From assembly GCF_015689175.1 (NCBI RefSeq), contig NZ_CP065047.1, forward strand, positions 1,612,001 through 1,676,000: a DNA stretch of 64,000 bases, written 5' to 3'. Positions within the stretch are counted from its first letter, which is position 1; each line of letters opens with the position of its first letter. Origin of the DNA: Mycobacterium kubicae (GTDB taxonomy: Bacteria > Actinomycetota > Actinomycetes > Mycobacteriales > Mycobacteriaceae). A model generated the notes under the pieces. The model saw only the letters and a program-made list of their open reading frames with translations, was not told where the DNA came from and ran no database searches. The position numbers were made by a program, and so were the translations under genes. Positions 52,021 to 61,540 of the stretch are shown here, in pieces.

Positions 52021-52495
52021 CCACCGGGATCTCGCGCTCGGTCCAGGTCTGATACTTCGCGAAGTCGGCGTAGAGGTCGACCAGGCGAGGCCACAACGCG
52101 GCGCGCTCCTCGGGTGAGGCGACGCGCGCCGAAACGTTCACTGCGCCACGACCTTTGACGTGTACTCGGGTATGGGGGTGCGCCACCAGATTGTGGAACC
52201 ACTGCGGATTCTTGGGCATCCCGCCCTGGGACGCGACGATGACGAAGTCGTCGCCGTCGTGCAGGTAAAGCAGGGGAGTGGTGAACTGCCGGCCGGACTT
52301 GCGGCCGCGGTGCTCGAGCAGCAGGGTGGGCACCGGCTTGCGGAAACCCGCACCCACGCGCCAGTTGCTGCCGATGCGCCCGTTGGTCGCCTTGAACACC
52401 GCGACCTGCGCCCTGGCCGCGTACTTGATCACCTTCGCGGTGACCGGTGAGGTGAGCCCGGAAGGAGCGTCTTCGGGAAGTGAGAACTTGGGCAT
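52001..52495 (-). CDS. Deazaflavin (F420)-dependent nitroreductase family protein (Ddn-like)
   Basis: Product of 164 residues from ATG 52495; AGGAG is five bases upstream. Ddn/DUF385 motifs: VIKYAARAQVAVFKATNGRIGSNWRVGAG, FRKPVPTLLLEHRGRKSGRQFTTPLLYLHDGDDFVIVASQGGMPKNPQWFHNLVAHPHTRVHVKGRG and RVASPEERAALWPRLVDLYADFAKYQTW. These bind F420 and reduce quinones or nitro compounds (Ddn activates pretomanid). The C-terminal 140 residues are close to the domain at 58489-58960. The frame continues upstream to 52861 but lacks homology. It is convergent with the TetR gene, overlapping its end by 20 bases. Confidence 0.92.
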   Translation of the reverse strand: MPKFSLPEDAPSGLTSPVTAKVIKYAARAQVAVFKATNGRIGSNWRVGAGFRKPVPTLLLEHRGRKSGRQFTTPLLYLHDGDDFVIVASQGGMPKNPQWFHNLVAHPHTRVHVKGRGAVNVSARVASPEERAALWPRLVDLYADFAKYQTWTEREIPVVILSPR

Positions 52496-52890
52496 CGTTA
52501 CTCCTAGCGCCGGCGCGCGTGCGTAGCCGTCGTCGGTGACGGGCGCTGCGAATTTACTCGATGCGACGGGCGCCGTCGCAATGACACCGGCTCGGCGGGC
52601 GGGCCGGTGGTCTCGATTCGGCAAAGCAATTGGGTCGACCGCTGGTGAGCGGGTGGTGTGTGGCCAGGCTCGATGTCCTCGGTCGATGGCCCGGGTCGCA
52701 TGGCTGGGACAGCAAACCGGGTTCGTTACACTCACGTCAAATAGAGTCAGGAAAGTGAGTGCGCGCAGCAAACAGACTCTTGACTGTTGGGTCGGACCAG
52801 CGGCGGTTTGGACGGAGTCGGCGCCGGGCATCGTCGGGTGGCGAAGGTAATTGCTCAGCAAATTAATTCATCGGCTACAAGGGGCAATCC

Positions 52891-52960
52891 ACGCCTGGCG
52901 ATAATGTACATCCGTCTCAGTTCGAACCAGTAATTAGCGGCACTCGGCATCGCCAGGCGT
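52891..52960. repeat. 12-bp perfect inverted repeat in AT-richer DNA
   Basis: ACGCCTGGCGAT at 52891-52902 and ATCGCCAGGCGT at 52949-52960 are exact inverted copies with 46 bases between. Position is 360-430 bases upstream of the PE_PGRS start; could be an operator, cruciform or terminator for the minus-strand gene. Confidence 0.5.
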
Positions 52961-53249
52961 TCCATTGTTCGGCGTAGCCGCGCGAGTTTCCGTCGCGGTT
53001 CCCTGGCCGATCACTTTCGGCGGTCACACCCGTCGGGCGAACGGCTGGATCACATCGGGTTCTATTAATGCTGTTGTGCCGCACCCGATTACATCGTCAT
53101 GCGGCTCAGGGAACCGTGTGATGATCGAGTTTCGTCCCGCATCGCCATCCTGGACAATCTCGTGTGAGGCGAAATCGCGAGGGCTTTCTGCGCAAAGCTT
53201 CTGGGGCCGCGGTCACTTTTACCAAGGCGTTTTCTGCACGTCGCTATTA

Positions 53250-53262
53250 CCGTACGATACGG
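53250..53262. promoter_or_regulatory. Short inverted repeat near the PE_PGRS promoter
   Basis: CCGTA-CGA-TACGG is a 5-bp inverted repeat 59 bases before the PE_PGRS ATG. It may be a regulator site; evidence is position and symmetry alone. Confidence 0.25.
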
Positions 53263-53321
53263 AGCGTATTTTTGTTGCCGTCAAAGACGAATAGATGTTG
53301 CCGAGGCGAAGGAGCCGCCCA

Positions 53322-56300
53322 ATGTCTTTTGTTTCCATAACTCCGGATCTGGTCGCGGCCGCAATGGCCGATCTAGACCGCCTTGGCTCCACGTTGACCG
53401 CGGCGAATACCGCCGCCATAGGCCCGACCACAGCGGTGTTGGCCGCCGCCGAAGACGAGGTCTCGCGGGCAATCGCCACGTTGTTCGGCGCCCACGGCCA
53501 GGAATTTCAGGCAGTCAGCGCACAGGCGGCGGCCTTTCACGCGCAGTTCGTGCGGACGTTGACCGGCGCCACGACCGCATACGCGGTTGCCGAGTCGATC
53601 AACGCGTCTCCGTTACAGATCCTCGAGGACAACATCCTTGCCGTCATCAACGCCCCGACTCAGTTCCTGCTCGGACGCCCGCTTATCGGCAACGGCATCA
53701 ACGGCGCGCCGGGCACCGGCCAGGCCGGCGGCGCCGGGGGCATCTTGTGGGGTAACGGCGGCAGTGGCGGCTCCGGCGCGGCCGGTACCGCCACCTCGCC
53801 GGCAGGCGCCGGTGGAGCGGGCGGCGCAGCAGGATTGTTCGGCAACGGTGGACCCGGCGGTGCTGGGGGCGCCGGAGCAATCGGCCAGGTCGGGGGCACC
53901 GGCGGTGTCGGCGGGACCGGCGGAATCTTGTTCGGCGCCGGAGGTGTGGGCGGCGCCGGCGGGACTGGGGGTCCGGCCGGGCTCGGACTGATCGGTGGCA
54001 ACGGCGGAATCGGTGGTGCCGGAGGCAGCCAGGGCTTGTTCGGCTGGGGCGGAGCGGGCGGCGCCGGCGGATCCGGGGGTGCGGGCACCACCGGACTGGC
54101 CGCCGGCAATGGCGGAGCGGGTGGGGCCGGAGGTGCTCAAGGCTTCTTCGGCGCTGGCGGCGCCGGCGGTGCCGGCGGAACCGGAGGGACCGGCCCAGCG
54201 GGCTTGCTCGGCAGCAGCGGCGGCGACGGCGGAGCCGGGGGTGCCGGTGGCGGCGCGAACGTCTTCGGTTGGGGAGGAGCCGGTGGCACCGGTGGTACGG
54301 GCGGCACCGGCACCGACGGCTTGCCCGGTCTGGACGGCGGCGCCGGCGGCAACGGCGGACACGGTGGCGTCGGCGGCGGTAGCGGAATGCTCGGCGTTGC
54401 CGGAGCCGGAGGTAGTGGCGGTAGCGGCGGCGCGGGCGGTCTCGGCGGCACAGCACAAACCACCCTGCTGCCCGGGGGCAACGGCGGCGCGGGCGGCAAC
54501 GGTGGATTCGGTGGTGCCGGCGGAGCCAGCCGGTTGATCGGCTTCGGCGGGGCCGGCGGCGCCGGCGGCTGGGGCGGCATCGGTGGCACGGGCGGAACCG
54601 GTGCGGCCAGCCCCGGCCTGGTCGCCGGCGGTACGGGTGGCAACGGCGGTGCCGGCGGCAGCGCCGGCGGTGCGGGCGGCGGCGGTGCGGGCGGGTTGAT
54701 CGGGCTCGCCGGTCAAGCTGGCGCCCAAGGCAACGGCGGTACCGGTGGCACCGGCGGCACGGGCGGCGCAGGAGCAAACGGCGGCCCCATTGTCGGCACC
54801 CTCACGGGCGGTGATGGGACTGCCGGCGGCCAGGGCGGCAATGGCGGAGTGGGCGGCAACGCCTTCCCCGGCGCCGTCAACGGCAGCGGTGGCACCGGGG
54901 GCAACGGCGGCGTGGGCGGGGCCGGGGCTAATGGTGGTTCGGGCATCGGGTCGCTTCTGGCCGGGGGGAACGGCGGCAATGGCGGCAACGGCGGCAACGC
55001 CGGATTGGGCGGCGCCGCGGGTACCGGTGGCAGCGGCGGAGTCGCAGGAGTGGCGGGGACCGGTGGTACCGGTGGCGTCGGGGGCAACGGCGGAGCTGGT
55101 GACGCAGGTCTGATCGGGACGGTCAACCACCTGCTGGGCGGTGACGGCCTGGCCGGTGGCGCCGGCGGCAATGGCGGCGCCGGCGGCAACAGCGCCGGCG
55201 GTGTCAACGGCAGCGGCGGAGCCGGGGGTTCCGGCGGTGCCGGCGGCAATGGCGGAGCGGGTCTGGGCTTGTCTACCGCGGGCCTGGCCGGAGGCGCCGG
55301 TGGAAACGGCGGAGCCGGCGGCAACGCCGGGTCGGGCGGCGCGATCGGTAACGGCGGCACCGGCGGGGTCGCCGGTGCAGGAGGTACCGGCGGGGTGGGC
55401 GGTAACGGCGGCGCCGGCGCCAATGGCGGTGCCGGGACCCCGATCGTCGGCGCTCTCGACGGCGGCGATGGTGGCAGCGGCGGCATCGGCGGGGCGGGCG
55501 GCGCCGGTGGCAGCAGTGGCGGACCCAGTGGGCTGCGCGGCAGCGGCGGGGCAGGCGGCAATGGCGGGCTGGGCGGCAACGGCGGCAATGGCGCCTCCGG
55601 ATTGAGTGCCGGCCTGGTGAGCACCGCGGGCGGCAGTGGCGGCAACGGCGGGACCGGCGGCAACGCCGGGGCAGGCGGCGCGGCGGGCACTGTGGGGACC
55701 GGCGGCACGGCCGGGGCCGGCGGCACCGGTGGTGCGGGTGGTAACGGCGGCAATGGTGCCGACGGCACGGCCGGTGTCAATGTCTTGGGTAGCACCGCGG
55801 GTGGTGCCGGGGGTGCTGCGGGCAACGGCGGGGCCGGTGGCGCTGGGGGCAGTGCCGGAGCGGCGGGAGCGGCCCGTGGTGGCGGCGGCCACGGCGGTAA
55901 CGGCGGCACCGGTGGAAATGGGGCCAACGCGGGATCCAGCCTGGGTCTGGGCGTGGCCGGCGGCGACGGTGGCGCCGGAGGGCGCGGCGGCAACGCCGGT
56001 GCCGGCGGCACCGCGGGCGTCGTCGGCACCGGCAGCGCCACCGGCGGCGCCTCGGGCACCGCGGGCAGTGGCGGCAACGGCGGCAACGGCGGCAACGGCG
56101 ATAACGGCGCCTTAATCACGGGCACGCTCGACGGCGCCAACGGCTTTGCGGGCGGCGCGGGTGGCGCTGGCGGTGCTGGCGGTAATGGCGCCGTGGGAGT
56201 GGCCAACGGCAATGGCGGAGCGGGCGGCCAAGGCGGGGGCGGCGGCGACGGCCGTTCGGGCGCTTCTGCCGTCGATATCGGTCTGGTGAGCACCGCGGGC

Positions 56301-58397
56301 GGTAGCGGGGGTGACGGCGGTGCCGGTGGTGGCGGCGGCGCGGGCGGCGCCGCGGGCAGCGGGGGACTGGCCGGTTCGGGATCGGCAGGTGCCGGCGGCG
56401 CCGGAGGCGCGGGCGGTAACGGCGGTGATGGCGCTGACGGCACCGCCGGAGTCAACGTGCTCGGCAGCACCGCCGGCGGAGCGGGGGGCGACGCCGGTGC
56501 CGGCGGTGCCGGCGGCGCTGGCGGAAGCGCCGGTGGGGCAGGTGCGGCCAACGGCAGCGGCGGGCACGGCGGCAACGGCGGCACCGGTGGTGACGGGGCC
56601 GACGCGGGATCCAGCCTGGGCTTGGGGGTAGCCGGACCTGATGGCGGCGCCGGGGGTCGCGGCGGTGATGCGGGTGTGGGTGGTGCGGCGGGTGCTGTTG
56701 GTAACGGCACCGGAACCCACGGCGCCTCGGGCACTGCCGGTGATGGCGGCAGCGGCGGAAACGGCGGCACCGGAGACAACGGCGCCACCATCGGCGGCAC
56801 GCTCAACGGCGGCAACGGGTTGGCTGGTGGTACCGGTGGGGCCGGCGGTGCCGGCGGCAACGGCGCCGCCGGAGTGGCCAATGGCAACGGCGGCGCGGGC
56901 GGTCACGGTGGAACCGGCGGCAACGGCTCGTCGGGCCTGCTGGGCACCGGCGGCGTGCTGGGCGGCACCGGAGGTGACGGCGGCACGGGTGGTACCGGAG
57001 GGGCTGGCGGTGCCTCCGGAAGTGGCGGGCTGACCGGGTCCGGGACCGCAGGCAACGGCGGTGTCGGCGGTACCGGCGGCGACGGGGGCAACGGCGGCAA
57101 CGGTCAAGCCCTGCTGGGCAGTCTCAACGGGGGCGCTGCCGGCAATGGCGGAGTCGGCGGAACGGGTGGGGCCGGCGGCAACAGCTTCAACGGCGGCACC
57201 AACGGCACCGGGGGCGCAGGTGGCACCGGCGGAACCGGTGGCGACGGCGGAAGTGGCGCCTCACCTGCGACACTGCTGGCTGGCGCGGCCGGCGGTACCG
57301 GCGGCAATGGCGGAACCGGCGGTCAAGGCGGAACGGGCGGCGGGGCGGGCACCGGCGGCAATGCCGCGACCGGTGCGGCGGGCGCCGGCGGTACCGGCGG
57401 CGATGGCGGAACCGGCGGCAACGGCGGTAACGGCAGCGCCGGCGTCAACGTGTTGGGCAGCACGGCAGGCGGCGCCGGGGGCAATGCCGGCAACGGCGGC
57501 GGCGGCGGTACCGGTGGGAATGCCGGCGCGGCGAGTGCGGCCAACGGTGGCGGCGGCAACGGCGGTAACGGGGGCATCGGCGGGGACGGTGCCAACGCGG
57601 GATCCAGCCTGGCGCTCGCCGTCGCGGGCGCGAACGGCGGCGCCGGAGGCAATGGCGGCATTGGTGGCGCGGCTGGGGCGACCGGCACTGTCGGCAACGG
57701 CAGCGGAACCATTGGCACGGCCGGTGACGGTGGCAACGGTGGTTCGGGCGGCAACGGTGGCACAGGCGGGGCCCTCGTCACGAGCGTTCTCAACGGCGGT
57801 GACGGGCTCGCCGGCGGTACCGGCGGCGTCGGCGGCAACGGCGGCGCCGGCGGGGCGGGCGTCGGCGGTATCCATGGCGGCAGCGGAGGCGACGGCGGGA
57901 CCGGCGGCGTCGGTGGCGCCGGCGGGGCGGGCAACACGGTCACCCTCCTGGCCGGCGGCGACGGAGGCACCGGCGGCAACGGCGGTGCCGGGGGATCCGG
58001 AGGAGCCGCCACCGCCGGCGGTTCCGGCGGGACCGGCGGAGACGGTGGCGACAGTGGTGCGGGCGGCGCCGGCGGAGCGAGCGGGCTCGGCCTTGGTGGG
58101 GGCGGCACCGGGGGTAATGCGGGCACCGGAGGCAACGGCGGCAACGGCGGCAGCGCGACCGGCGGTGGTGCGGGCGGCGCTGGCGGGGACGGCGGCGACG
58201 GCGCCAAGGGCGGCAACGGCGGGACCGTCGGGCTCGGATTACCGGGCAACGGTGGCACGGGCGGTACGGGAGGAAACGGCGGCAACGGCGGTTCCGGTGT
58301 CCCCGGCGGGCCCGGCGGCGACGGTGGCAGCAAGGGCCTCGGCGGCACACCTAACGGCAGCCCCGGCGCCGACGGCAACGACGGCTTCCACGGCTGA
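53322..58397 (+). CDS. PE_PGRS family protein
   Basis: Product of 1691 residues with GAAGGAG nine bases before ATG 53322. Residues 1-95 are a PE domain ([68 protein letters not shown]), with YAVAE near residue 90 as the ESX-5 export signal, and GRPLIGNG near 122 is the usual linker. The rest is the PGRS part, made of GGAGG and GGNGG type triplets. Large blocks recur: a [13 protein letters not shown] segment at about 55773, 56451 and 57443 begins related units. There is no distinct C-terminal domain; it ends GNDGFHG. PE_PGRS proteins are exported or surface located and vary between strains. The open frames on the minus strand are Pro/Ala-rich shadows. Confidence 0.96.
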   Translation: MSFVSITPDLVAAAMADLDRLGSTLTAANTAAIGPTTAVLAAAEDEVSRAIATLFGAHGQEFQAVSAQAAAFHAQFVRTLTGATTAYAVAESINASPLQILEDNILAVINAPTQFLLGRPLIGNGINGAPGTGQAGGAGGILWGNGGSGGSGAAGTATSPAGAGGAGGAAGLFGNGGPGGAGGAGAIGQVGGTGGVGGTGGILFGAGGVGGAGGTGGPAGLGLIGGNGGIGGAGGSQGLFGWGGAGGAGGSGGAGTTGLAAGNGGAGGAGGAQGFFGAGGAGGAGGTGGTGPAGLLGSSGGDGGAGGAGGGANVFGWGGAGGTGGTGGTGTDGLPGLDGGAGGNGGHGGVGGGSGMLGVAGAGGSGGSGGAGGLGGTAQTTLLPGGNGGAGGNGGFGGAGGASRLIGFGGAGGAGGWGGIGGTGGTGAASPGLVAGGTGGNGGAGGSAGGAGGGGAGGLIGLAGQAGAQGNGGTGGTGGTGGAGANGGPIVGTLTGGDGTAGGQGGNGGVGGNAFPGAVNGSGGTGGNGGVGGAGANGGSGIGSLLAGGNGGNGGNGGNAGLGGAAGTGGSGGVAGVAGTGGTGGVGGNGGAGDAGLIGTVNHLLGGDGLAGGAGGNGGAGGNSAGGVNGSGGAGGSGGAGGNGGAGLGLSTAGLAGGAGGNGGAGGNAGSGGAIGNGGTGGVAGAGGTGGVGGNGGAGANGGAGTPIVGALDGGDGGSGGIGGAGGAGGSSGGPSGLRGSGGAGGNGGLGGNGGNGASGLSAGLVSTAGGSGGNGGTGGNAGAGGAAGTVGTGGTAGAGGTGGAGGNGGNGADGTAGVNVLGSTAGGAGGAAGNGGAGGAGGSAGAAGAARGGGGHGGNGGTGGNGANAGSSLGLGVAGGDGGAGGRGGNAGAGGTAGVVGTGSATGGASGTAGSGGNGGNGGNGDNGALITGTLDGANGFAGGAGGAGGAGGNGAVGVANGNGGAGGQGGGGGDGRSGASAVDIGLVSTAGGSGGDGGAGGGGGAGGAAGSGGLAGSGSAGAGGAGGAGGNGGDGADGTAGVNVLGSTAGGAGGDAGAGGAGGAGGSAGGAGAANGSGGHGGNGGTGGDGADAGSSLGLGVAGPDGGAGGRGGDAGVGGAAGAVGNGTGTHGASGTAGDGGSGGNGGTGDNGATIGGTLNGGNGLAGGTGGAGGAGGNGAAGVANGNGGAGGHGGTGGNGSSGLLGTGGVLGGTGGDGGTGGTGGAGGASGSGGLTGSGTAGNGGVGGTGGDGGNGGNGQALLGSLNGGAAGNGGVGGTGGAGGNSFNGGTNGTGGAGGTGGTGGDGGSGASPATLLAGAAGGTGGNGGTGGQGGTGGGAGTGGNAATGAAGAGGTGGDGGTGGNGGNGSAGVNVLGSTAGGAGGNAGNGGGGGTGGNAGAASAANGGGGNGGNGGIGGDGANAGSSLALAVAGANGGAGGNGGIGGAAGATGTVGNGSGTIGTAGDGGNGGSGGNGGTGGALVTSVLNGGDGLAGGTGGVGGNGGAGGAGVGGIHGGSGGDGGTGGVGGAGGAGNTVTLLAGGDGGTGGNGGAGGSGGAATAGGSGGTGGDGGDSGAGGAGGASGLGLGGGGTGGNAGTGGNGGNGGSATGGGAGGAGGDGGDGAKGGNGGTVGLGLPGNGGTGGTGGNGGNGGSGVPGGPGGDGGSKGLGGTPNGSPGADGNDGFHG

Positions 58398-58488
58398 CAT
58401 CGCCGAGATTGCCGCCACGGCGGTGCCCGCCGGGCGAGTCACGACCACAGCGGCAATTTCGACGCGGGTCCTACCGCGCCGGGGCCCG

Positions 58489-59358
58489 TCAACGCGGGGA
58501 AAGAATGATCACCGGAAATTCGCGGACGCTCCACGACTGAGACCTGGCGAAGTCGGCATACAGGTCGATTAGGCGGGGCCACAACGCCGCCCGTTCCTCC
58601 GGTGAGGCGACGCGGGCCGTAACCCGCAGTCGCCGTTGGCCTTTCACGTGGATGTGGGTGTCGGGGTTGGCGACCAGGTTGTGATACCACTGCGGATTCT
58701 TGGGCAGACCACCGTGCGACGCGACGAGCACGAAGGCGTCGCCGTCTTCGAGGTACACCAGGGGAGTGGTGAACGAGCGGCCAGACTTGCGGCCCCGGTG
58801 CTCGAGCAACAGGGTCGGCACCGGCTTGCGAAAGCCTGCCCCGATGCGCCAGTTGCTGCCGACGCGTCCGTCGGTCAACTTGAACACCGCGACCTGAGCC
58901 TTGGCCGTGTATTTCAGCACCGTGGTCGCAACCGGTGAAATCAGCTGCTGCGCGGTGGGCAGTCGACGTACCAAACCTCCTGGCGGGACCGGTGGTTGAC
59001 GCGGAACATACGGCCACGGGTTGTTGCGCTCGGGCACCGACGTCGCCCGCTGTTGCTTGAGCTGCATCCGCAGGTGCTGGCGTAACTCGTGCAGGTTCGG
59101 GTCGGTCCACCGGTTGTCCGCCTCGATGGGGTCGGCCGTCAGGTCGTACAGCTCCCACTGATCCTCGATCGGCTCGGTGCGATACGCCTCGCCGCCAATT
59201 CCGTTGGCCGCCAAGTGGCGCACGCCAGGCTCGGTCCAGGTGGCCGGGTCGTCGAAGGTGCGCACCAACTTCCACAGGTGGCCGGCGCCGCCCACCGCAT
59301 CACCCTCGTCGACACGCACAACCAATCCCTCGAAGTTGGCGGCGACATGTGCCGGCAA
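58489..59358 (-). CDS. Ddn-like F420-dependent domain fused to the tail of a sulfatase
   Basis: Open frame of 289 residues. Residues 1-118 match the usual C-terminal part of the upstream sulfatase (VAANFEGLVVRVDEGDAVGG, HLWKLVRTFDDPATWTEPGVRH, QWELYDLTADPIEADNRWTD, PERNNPWPY). Residues about 130-289 are a Ddn/DUF385 domain almost parallel to the protein at 52001-52495 (GSNWRIGAGFRKPVPTLLLEHRGRKSGR, DGDAFVLVASHGGLPKNPQW, RVASPEERAALWPRLIDLYADFAR). The listed start is a TTG (59358) that lacks a ribosome binding site; it is only the first start-like codon after the frameshift. AGGAGGT near 58974 might instead start a Ddn-only product at a nearby TTG. The intact ancestor was probably one sulfatase-Ddn fusion. 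See finding. Confidence 0.75.
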   Translation of the reverse strand: MPAHVAANFEGLVVRVDEGDAVGGAGHLWKLVRTFDDPATWTEPGVRHLAANGIGGEAYRTEPIEDQWELYDLTADPIEADNRWTDPNLHELRQHLRMQLKQQRATSVPERNNPWPYVPRQPPVPPGGLVRRLPTAQQLISPVATTVLKYTAKAQVAVFKLTDGRVGSNWRIGAGFRKPVPTLLLEHRGRKSGRSFTTPLVYLEDGDAFVLVASHGGLPKNPQWYHNLVANPDTHIHVKGQRRLRVTARVASPEERAALWPRLIDLYADFARSQSWSVREFPVIILSPR

Positions 59359-59360
59359 CT

Positions 59361-60746
59361 TTATCCGAAGCGGCGCAGGAGGATCACGTCGCGGCCCACC
59401 CTGCGGGCGGTGGCCGAGGCGCCGGTGTCGCCTTCGAGCACGTTGTCCCGCGTCATCAAGTACACCGCCCGGGCTTCGTCTTGCGGCGCTCCGTCCACCA
59501 CGGGCATCAGGTCACGCCCGGGCAGCGGATGCACCTCAGAGAACGACTCGGCCAGATGTGCCACCGTGGCGGGAACGTCGATGCCGGCCGCAGCGAGCAG
59601 CGTCGGTACCAAGTCGACATGCGATGTCGGCGCCGAAATGGTTTGCGGCGTGGTCGCGTTGGGTCCTATCCGGGCGACGGCGAATGGAACGCGCGTCGCC
59701 TCGTCGTACAAGTTGAACCACTTCTGATGCAATCCGCCGTGGGCGCCGAGCAACTCACCGTGGTCGGACGTGCGCAGCAGGACCGCATGGTCGGATCCGC
59801 CTTCGGTGACTGCTCGGCGTACCCGGTCAATCGGCGCGTCCACCTCCGCATGCAGCCGGTAGTACAGGTCGCGGTAGCGCTGTGCGTTGCGTCGATAGCT
59901 GCGGCTGATCGCACTTGCGGGCCCGTAGCCGGAGTAATACGCCTCACGAAAGGCGATCTGCGCGGCTGGCTTTGACGACAGATCCTCTCCGGCGGTCGGC
60001 GCCGGTGGCACGTGCGGCGGGTCGAGATCAGAAGGCTTGATCGGGCTGCGCCGCACCCAGGCGGGGAACAGCACAATGTCGTGCGGGTTCACAAAGCTGG
60101 CCACCAGTAGGAAGGGCCGCAGTGCGGCGACGTCCCCGGCGCGGCGCCGAGCGTAGCGGTCCGTCAACCAGGCGACCACACGATCGGCGATCAACGGGTC
60201 GCGGCGAAATCCACTGTTGGCCAGGCTAGCTCCGTGCGGCTCGGGCCCGACCCAACCCGAGAAGCCGTAGGGCGCCAGTGGATCGGCATCCAGGTAGCGC
60301 TGCACCGCGGTCGGGTCGACGACGCCGTCGTCGTCGTTGGTAGCCAACGGTTCTCCCGTGACTGGGTTCATCAGATCGGCATGCGAGATGTGCCACTTGC
60401 CGTCGTAGTGGGTGTCGTAGCCGGCGGCGCGAAACCAGTTGCCCAACGTTGGTACCTCACCGTGGCGCAGCCAGCGCAACCGGGAATCGTCGAACCGCTT
60501 GCCGATGCCGTCGGTCTGGGTGACCCCGTGCAGATCCGGGTATTGCCCGGTGAAGATTGTCGGACGGCTGGGAACACACGCCAGCGAACCCGTGTAGTGC
60601 CTGGTGAAGTTGACGCCGTGCTCGTCGAACCAGCGACGGCCGGCCAGCGTCCGCCGGCGCCAGGACAGCACGTCGTCCGATTCATACGGCGGCACCGCCC
60701 GCTCTTCGTCGGTCATCAGGATGACGATGTCGGGACGCTCAGACAT
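59361..60746 (-). pseudogene. Sulfatase (Rv3077-like), 3' end frameshifted
   Basis: The open frame gives 461 residues from ATG 60746. The N-terminal sulfatase motif is complete: ERPDIVILMTDEERA, then HYTGSLACVPSRPTIFTGQY, where CxPSR holds the Cys that is converted to formylglycine; GKWHISH, RTSDHGELLGAHGGLHQKWFN follow. After GRDVILLRRFG the frame hits a stop at 59361, whereas the continuation (VAANFEGLVVRVDEG...) is in another frame, overlapping by a few codons around 59380-59400. Intact relatives, such as Rv3077 of about 603 residues, carry both parts in one chain. So this is a frameshifted gene or a sequencing error. It is preceded by the SRPBCC gene, overlapping by eight bases. Catalytic domain is present, but folding without the C-terminus is doubtful. 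Confidence 0.75.
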
Positions 60747-61206
60747 GGGTGTCCTCCAATTGCTGTGCCAGCCCGGCGAGCATCGAGTCGGACTGCTTGG
60801 TCATCACACGCAACGTCACCCACTCCGCCGCACGCGCCAATGCGCTGGTGCCGACCTCCACTGTGCTGGTCAATGTCACGACGGTCCCATCATCGGCCGG
60901 CCGAAGTGTCCAGCGATTGGCGAGTTTCCCCAGCCGGCTAGGCAATCCCTCGATGTCGTAGGCGAGCGACGTGGGCGCCTCGCACTCGGTGACCCGCTCG
61001 ACCAGTACATTGGAGCCGACCTGCACGCGGCGGGTGCTGCCCATCAGTTCGCCGTCCGGCCCGTGGTTCAGCAGGCACGAGTGATCGGCGTTGTCGGCCC
61101 ACGAGCTCAGCGACCCGAAGTCGGCCAGCACGTTCCATACTGCCTGGACGGTCGCCGGTATCTTCGTGCTGCGGCTGATCTGTGCCACCCCGCCATCCAA
61201 CACCAT
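60739..61206 (-). CDS. SRPBCC family protein (Rv3076-like)
   Basis: Product of 155 residues from ATG 61206. SRPBCC pattern: ISRSTKIPATVQAVWNVLADFGSLSSWADNADHSCLLNHGPDGELMGSTRRVQVG (first strand and helices, residues about 10-65), ERVTECEAPTSLAYDIEGLP, WTLRPADDGTVVTLTSTVEVG. The stop overlaps the sulfatase start by eight bases, so the two are translated as a unit. Position matches Rv3076 (158 residues as recalled). Lipid or polyketide ligand not known. Confidence 0.88.
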   Translation of the reverse strand: MVLDGGVAQISRSTKIPATVQAVWNVLADFGSLSSWADNADHSCLLNHGPDGELMGSTRRVQVGSNVLVERVTECEAPTSLAYDIEGLPSRLGKLANRWTLRPADDGTVVTLTSTVEVGTSALARAAEWVTLRVMTKQSDSMLAGLAQQLEDTHV

Positions 61207-61492
61207 GGCTGTAGCTACCGGGTTCGTTTTGCCGGCGGTTAGGGGCGCCGGCTGGATCTCGATCAGCCCGTCCGCGCAGGTGCTGTCGGGTCAGCTCGAT
61301 CGGTTGCACGATGTCGCCGATCACGACGTGCCGGTGACCGTCGTCCACTTGGGTGAACCAAACCAGCGAGACATCGAGGGCCACCTGAAACTGCGGGTGG
61401 AGCGCCTGTTGTTCGAGCTGCCCACCGAGCCCGCCGACCCAACCCTGCGCCGCCTGGACCAGCTGGTAGACCTCGTGGCGCAATTCGCCTAG
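61205..61492 (+). CDS. Possible small hypothetical protein, divergent from SRPBCC gene
   Basis: An open frame of 95 residues (ATG 61205, or an upstream ATG in the 61091-61492 frame) with GC-ending third positions and sequence that looks protein-like: WISISPSAQVLSGQLDRLHDVADHDVPVTVVHLG, KLRVERLLFELPTEPADPTLRRLDQLVDLVAQF. The start overlaps that of the divergent gene by two bases, so a leaderless mRNA would be needed. No known family. It could be a remnant or a real short gene. Confidence 0.42.
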   Translation: MAVATGFVLPAVRGAGWISISPSAQVLSGQLDRLHDVADHDVPVTVVHLGEPNQRDIEGHLKLRVERLLFELPTEPADPTLRRLDQLVDLVAQFA

Positions 61493-61540
61493 GCAGCCCT
61501 GACCACTCGTTTGTACTGTCGCTACGGTTAAGGGCGACTG

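Larger units (their letters stand above)
52496..53321. other. Long leader region upstream of PE_PGRS gene
   Basis: About 825 bases with no gene I can support. Less GC-rich between 52850 and 52950, with a 12-bp inverted repeat (52891-52960) and, at 53250-53262, CCGTA-CGA-TACGG. Probably promoter and regulatory DNA for the PE_PGRS gene, plus decayed sequence. Confidence 0.5.

Noticed and set aside
53613-57107. Long minus-strand open frames opposite the PE_PGRS gene (Ala/Thr-rich and Pro-rich products)
   Set aside because: They follow from the repeated Gly codons on the plus strand; composition is Pro/Ala or Arg-rich low complexity, with no ribosome binding sites or known domains.
53700-58390. 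CRISPR-like repetitive pattern
   Set aside because: The repetition is protein-coding GGAGG/GGNGG periodicity in one continuous frame, with no regular direct repeats, unique spacers or cas genes.
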